Source of the DNA: Kordiimonadales bacterium
GTDB lineage: Bacteria > Pseudomonadota > Alphaproteobacteria > Sphingomonadales > Kordiimonadaceae
Length of the DNA stretch: 64,000 nt
NCBI GenBank assembly: GCA_015485385.1
Contig: WFTS01000149.1
Location: forward strand, 1-64,000
Reading direction: 5' to 3'
Below are positions 61,292 through 64,000 of this stretch, piece after piece (positions within the stretch are counted from its first letter, which is position 1; every line of letters begins with the position of its first letter). The notes under the pieces are model-generated. The model did no database searches and had not been told where the DNA came from. It worked only from the letters and a program-made list of their open reading frames with translations. Both the position numbers and the translations under genes were made by a program.

Positions 61292-64000
61292 TTAGCTTGC
61301 GAATTCATCTGCGAGCAACTGTGCGGTGACATAGTCCGTTTTGCCAGTACCAAGAACGGGGATTTCGTCGATTATCTTACAGTGTTTTGGGGCCATCAAT
61401 TCTGACATGCCCTCAGCCACCATATATTTTCTTAAAGCACTGGTTTGGGCGGTTTTCTCGGTGGTCAAAAGTACCAATTGCTCACCTTTCTTGGCGTCAG
61501 AAACGGCCACGACCGCATGTGCAGACTGGGTCCAAAGCGTTGAGGCGGCGGTTTCAACGGCGGTTAATGAGACCATCTCTCCCGCGATTTTTGCAAAGCG
61601 TTTGGCGCGTCCAACAATTTGGACAAAACCCTCGCCGTCTATTTCTACAATATCGCCAGTGTCGTACCAGCCGTCCTTTGGTGGCTCTAGTACACCGGGG
61701 CTGTTGGTGCGCAAATAGCCCTTCATAATATTGGGGCCTGAGACCTCAAGCCGACCGCCTTTTTTGATGCCTGGCACTGGCACGATCCGGTGCTTTATGC
61801 CCGGCAGCAGACGCCCCACAGTACCCGGTTTGACATGCATCGGTGTATTCACCGCTAATACAGGCGCGGTTTCTGTGGTGCCGTAGCCTTCAAAAATGCG
61901 CACTCCAAACTTGTTGGCATACAGCCGCCGGGTTTCGGCCTTTAATTTCTCCGCGCCCGCGAAAATATAGCGCATTGAATAAAAATCATAGGCATGGGCA
62001 AAGCGCGCATAGCCAGCCAGAAATGTATCGGTGCCAAACATGATCGAGGCGTTGCTGTCATAGACCAGTTCAGGCACGATCCTATAATGCAGCGGTGACG
62101 GATATAGAAAGACCCTTAGACCCGCAAGGATCGGCAACAGTGTGCCGCCTGTCAGACCAAAGGAATGGAAAATCGGCAGTGCGTTAAAGAGTGTATCAGC
62201 GGGGGAGAAATCTACCCTTGCAGAAATTTGCAAGCGGTTGGCTTGCAGGTTTTTATGGCTTAGGACCACTCCTTTGGGGACACCCTCAGACCCAGAGGTG
62301 AACAGCACAACCCCGGCTTCCTCTGATTTGGTGTTATGGCTCAGTCTGTGGTGCCAAAACTCAGGCGTTAACCGAGCGATCAGCGCGAATATTTTACCAG
62401 TAAGGCCGACCGAAGCCTTGAGGTCTTCTAGATACAAAAGAGTGGTCTCATCGGCGAGGGCTTTTGCATCATCCTCTAGTCCACTAAGCTTGATAAAGCG
62501 CCGAGAGGTTAGGATAGTCTTTATCTCCGCTGCTTTGCAGGCGCCTTTCAGGTTTTTGATCCCACTTGAGTAATTTAACATCGCAGGCACTCGGCCATAG
62601 GCTTGCAGTGCAAAAAAGGCCACTACGGCTCCTACCGAATTGGGCAGCATTAACGCTACATTTTCGCGGGCATGTGTATGTTTTTTGATGGACCGCCCAA
62701 GTGCAAAGCTGGCGAGAATCAGCGTTTTAAAGTTCATCGGGCTTCGTTCAACATCTTCTATCACCATCTGTTTGCCACCGTGAACGCGTTTGGCGTCCAG
62801 CAAGCTTTCAAACAAGGTGCGCTCTATATTGCTGGTATTGAACATCAGGTTTGACATGCGGTCATACAGCGCTTCAGCCAGCCACTGTCTGCGATCACGG
62901 GCATTCAATCCAGCAGGCGCAACAAAGCGGGAAGGTTCTTCGATCGTCAGTGTGATCTTGGGGAACATCCGCAACCGCAACACACCCTTTAGCCGCGAAA
63001 AGGGTGTGAACTGCGCGCCTTCGATGCGAACCGGCAACAAGGGTGCATTGGCGAGCTGGGCGATGGTGCCTGGGCCTTCATATACTTTCATCAAGGCCCC
63101 TGTGACCGTTAATCGCCCCTCAGGGAAAATCACGATACGGCGGCCTTTTTTCACTTCTCGCACCAAGGATTTGGTTGCCATCGGGTTGGTGGGGTCAAGC
63201 GGAAGTAGATCAAACAGCATAAACGCCGGTTTTACCCACCATTTGTTTGCGATGTGGGTGTTGATCGCAAATGTAAGCTGGTGCGGTAGAAATGCGCCCA
63301 AAAGCAGCCCATCAAGGAACGATGTATGGTTGGCGATAATCACCACTTTGTTCGAAACCTTCTGGTAATTGGACAGCCCCCTAACTTCCACCCGGTACAA
63401 GGCCCTTAGAACAGCGCGCGCAACGGATTGCACCAGATCTTGCGGCAAGATTTGCACAATGAAAATTGCGACTAGGCCGCTCATGATACCAACAGCGAGG
63501 AACATGGTGGGGATGGTGAAATCCAGCTTGGCAAAAATACCAATGCTGATGGCTGACCCCACCATAAAGAGCGCATTCATAATATTATTGGCTGCAACCA
63601 TGCGGGCGCGCTGCGATATAGGGCTCCGCGCCTGCATGGTGGCATATAGGGGTACGATATAAACGCCGCCCGCCGCTGATGTGCCGATGATATCAAGAAG
63701 GATGCGCCAACTGCCGGGCAGGCTTAGAAAGTCTTTGATCCCGATTAAATTATCGCCTGCAACGGGAATAAGGCTGCTGGAAAAATACAGGTCGCCAGAG
63801 AAGAGTGCCATCACCACAGCCGCTAAGGGTACAAAGCGCGCAGTTACCATACCGCGAAGCAGACGGTTACAGATCAAGGAGCCAAAGGCGATTCCAATAG
63901 AAAATAAAGCAAGAAACAGTGTGACAAGTTCTTCGCGTGCGCCCAGCGTTTCTTTTGCATAGGCCGGGAACAGCGTTAAGAAGGTGGCGCCCACAAACCA
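61292..64000 (-). CDS. MFS - acyltransferase - AMP-ligase fusion (Aas/LplT-like), 5' end outside window
   Basis: The frame is open to the window edge, so the N-terminus is missing; the GTG in the ORF track is not the true start. Three modules are visible. First, several membrane spans of an MFS transporter like LplT (residues about 1-185). Second, a PlsC-type acyltransferase with NHTSFLDG and FPEGRLT (about 205-400). Third, an AMP-dependent acyl ligase with LFTSGSEGVPKGVVLSH, FEGYGTTETAP and YDTGDIVEI (about 425-900). E. coli splits these into lplT and aas, which import lysophospholipids and reacylate them at the inner membrane. It is the first gene in the window of a lipid-related operon. 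Confidence 0.88.
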   Translation of the reverse strand, partial: WFVGATFLTLFPAYAKETLGAREELVTLFLALFSIGIAFGSLICNRLLRGMVTARFVPLAAVVMALFSGDLYFSSSLIPVAGDNLIGIKDFLSLPGSWRILLDIIGTSAAGGVYIVPLYATMQARSPISQRARMVAANNIMNALFMVGSAISIGIFAKLDFTIPTMFLAVGIMSGLVAIFIVQILPQDLVQSVARAVLRALYRVEVRGLSNYQKVSNKVVIIANHTSFLDGLLLGAFLPHQLTFAINTHIANKWWVKPAFMLFDLLPLDPTNPMATKSLVREVKKGRRIVIFPEGRLTVTGALMKVYEGPGTIAQLANAPLLPVRIEGAQFTPFSRLKGVLRLRMFPKITLTIEEPSRFVAPAGLNARDRRQWLAEALYDRMSNLMFNTSNIERTLFESLLDAKRVHGGKQMVIEDVERSPMNFKTLILASFALGRSIKKHTHARENVALMLPNSVGAVVAFFALQAYGRVPAMLNYSSGIKNLKGACKAAEIKTILTSRRFIKLSGLEDDAKALADETTLLYLEDLKASVGLTGKIFALIARLTPEFWHHRLSHNTKSEEAGVVLFTSGSEGVPKGVVLSHKNLQANRLQISARVDFSPADTLFNALPIFHSFGLTGGTLLPILAGLRVFLYPSPLHYRIVPELVYDSNASIMFGTDTFLAGYARFAHAYDFYSMRYIFAGAEKLKAETRRLYANKFGVRIFEGYGTTETAPVLAVNTPMHVKPGTVGRLLPGIKHRIVPVPGIKKGGRLEVSGPNIMKGYLRTNSPGVLEPPKDGWYDTGDIVEIDGEGFVQIVGRAKRFAKIAGEMVSLTAVETAASTLWTQSAHAVVAVSDAKKGEQLVLLTTEKTAQTSALRKYMVAEGMSELMAPKHCKIIDEIPVLGTGKTDYVTAQLLADEFAS

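Overview
The window looks like the chromosome of an aerobic Gram-negative alphaproteobacterium. The evidence is gene content and order: the run Suv3-like helicase, S4 protein, 7Fe ferredoxin (fdxA), CarD and RpoH; cobS-cobT next to bolA; and queG next to a GST. TonB receptors, outer-membrane barrels and a Tat-exported amidase fit a diderm. A Kordiimonadales- or Sphingomonadales-like marine lineage is my guess only. Both window edges cut a gene (positions 1-666 and 61292-64000).

Layout. 0-8 kb: end of a membrane protein, GST-queG, aconitase acnA with a divergent 34-codon small ORF, a secreted S9 peptidase and bolA. 8-21 kb: cobS-cobT, a phytase-like secreted protein, rpmB, a Tat amidase, then the conserved Suv3-like helicase / S4 / fdxA / carD / rpoH block. 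21-30.5 kb: an SNase-like protein, a TetR-controlled operon (tetR, sulfurtransferase, AhpD-like protein), tRNA-Arg(CCT), an unrecognised secreted protein and a FecI-FecR-TonB receptor module.

30.5-37.5 kb: a candidate inositol pathway. It holds myo-inositol-phosphate synthase, a CDP-alcohol phosphotransferase and a flippase on the plus strand. An RND/MMPL transporter and an NTP transferase resembling inositol-1-phosphate cytidylyltransferases lie on the minus strand. The NTP transferase is split by a one-base frameshift.

37.6-47.5 kb: a signalling island with two NIT-domain receptors (a histidine kinase and a chemoreceptor), two response regulators, and a lipoprotein solute-binding protein translationally coupled to a hybrid kinase. 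47.5-51.7 kb: an NTF2-like secreted protein, then SulP anion transporter plus beta-carbonic anhydrase, divergent from an OxyR-like LysR regulator that lacks the redox cysteines.

51.7-56.4 kb: the most distinctive region, a putative metal-handling system. It contains a MerT-like protein, two secreted HMA proteins with CP[FY]C motifs, two outer-membrane barrels, a thioredoxin-like protein, an atypical CcdA-like protein and a MerR regulator. Two matching MerR-type promoters, each with a TGGAG-N4-CTCCA dyad, sit upstream of its two operons. A degenerate 12-13-nt tandem repeat lies between them. 56.4-64 kb: PPIase, DUF3604 protein, and a lipid-related operon (MFS-acyltransferase-AMP-ligase fusion, alpha/beta hydrolase, epimerase).
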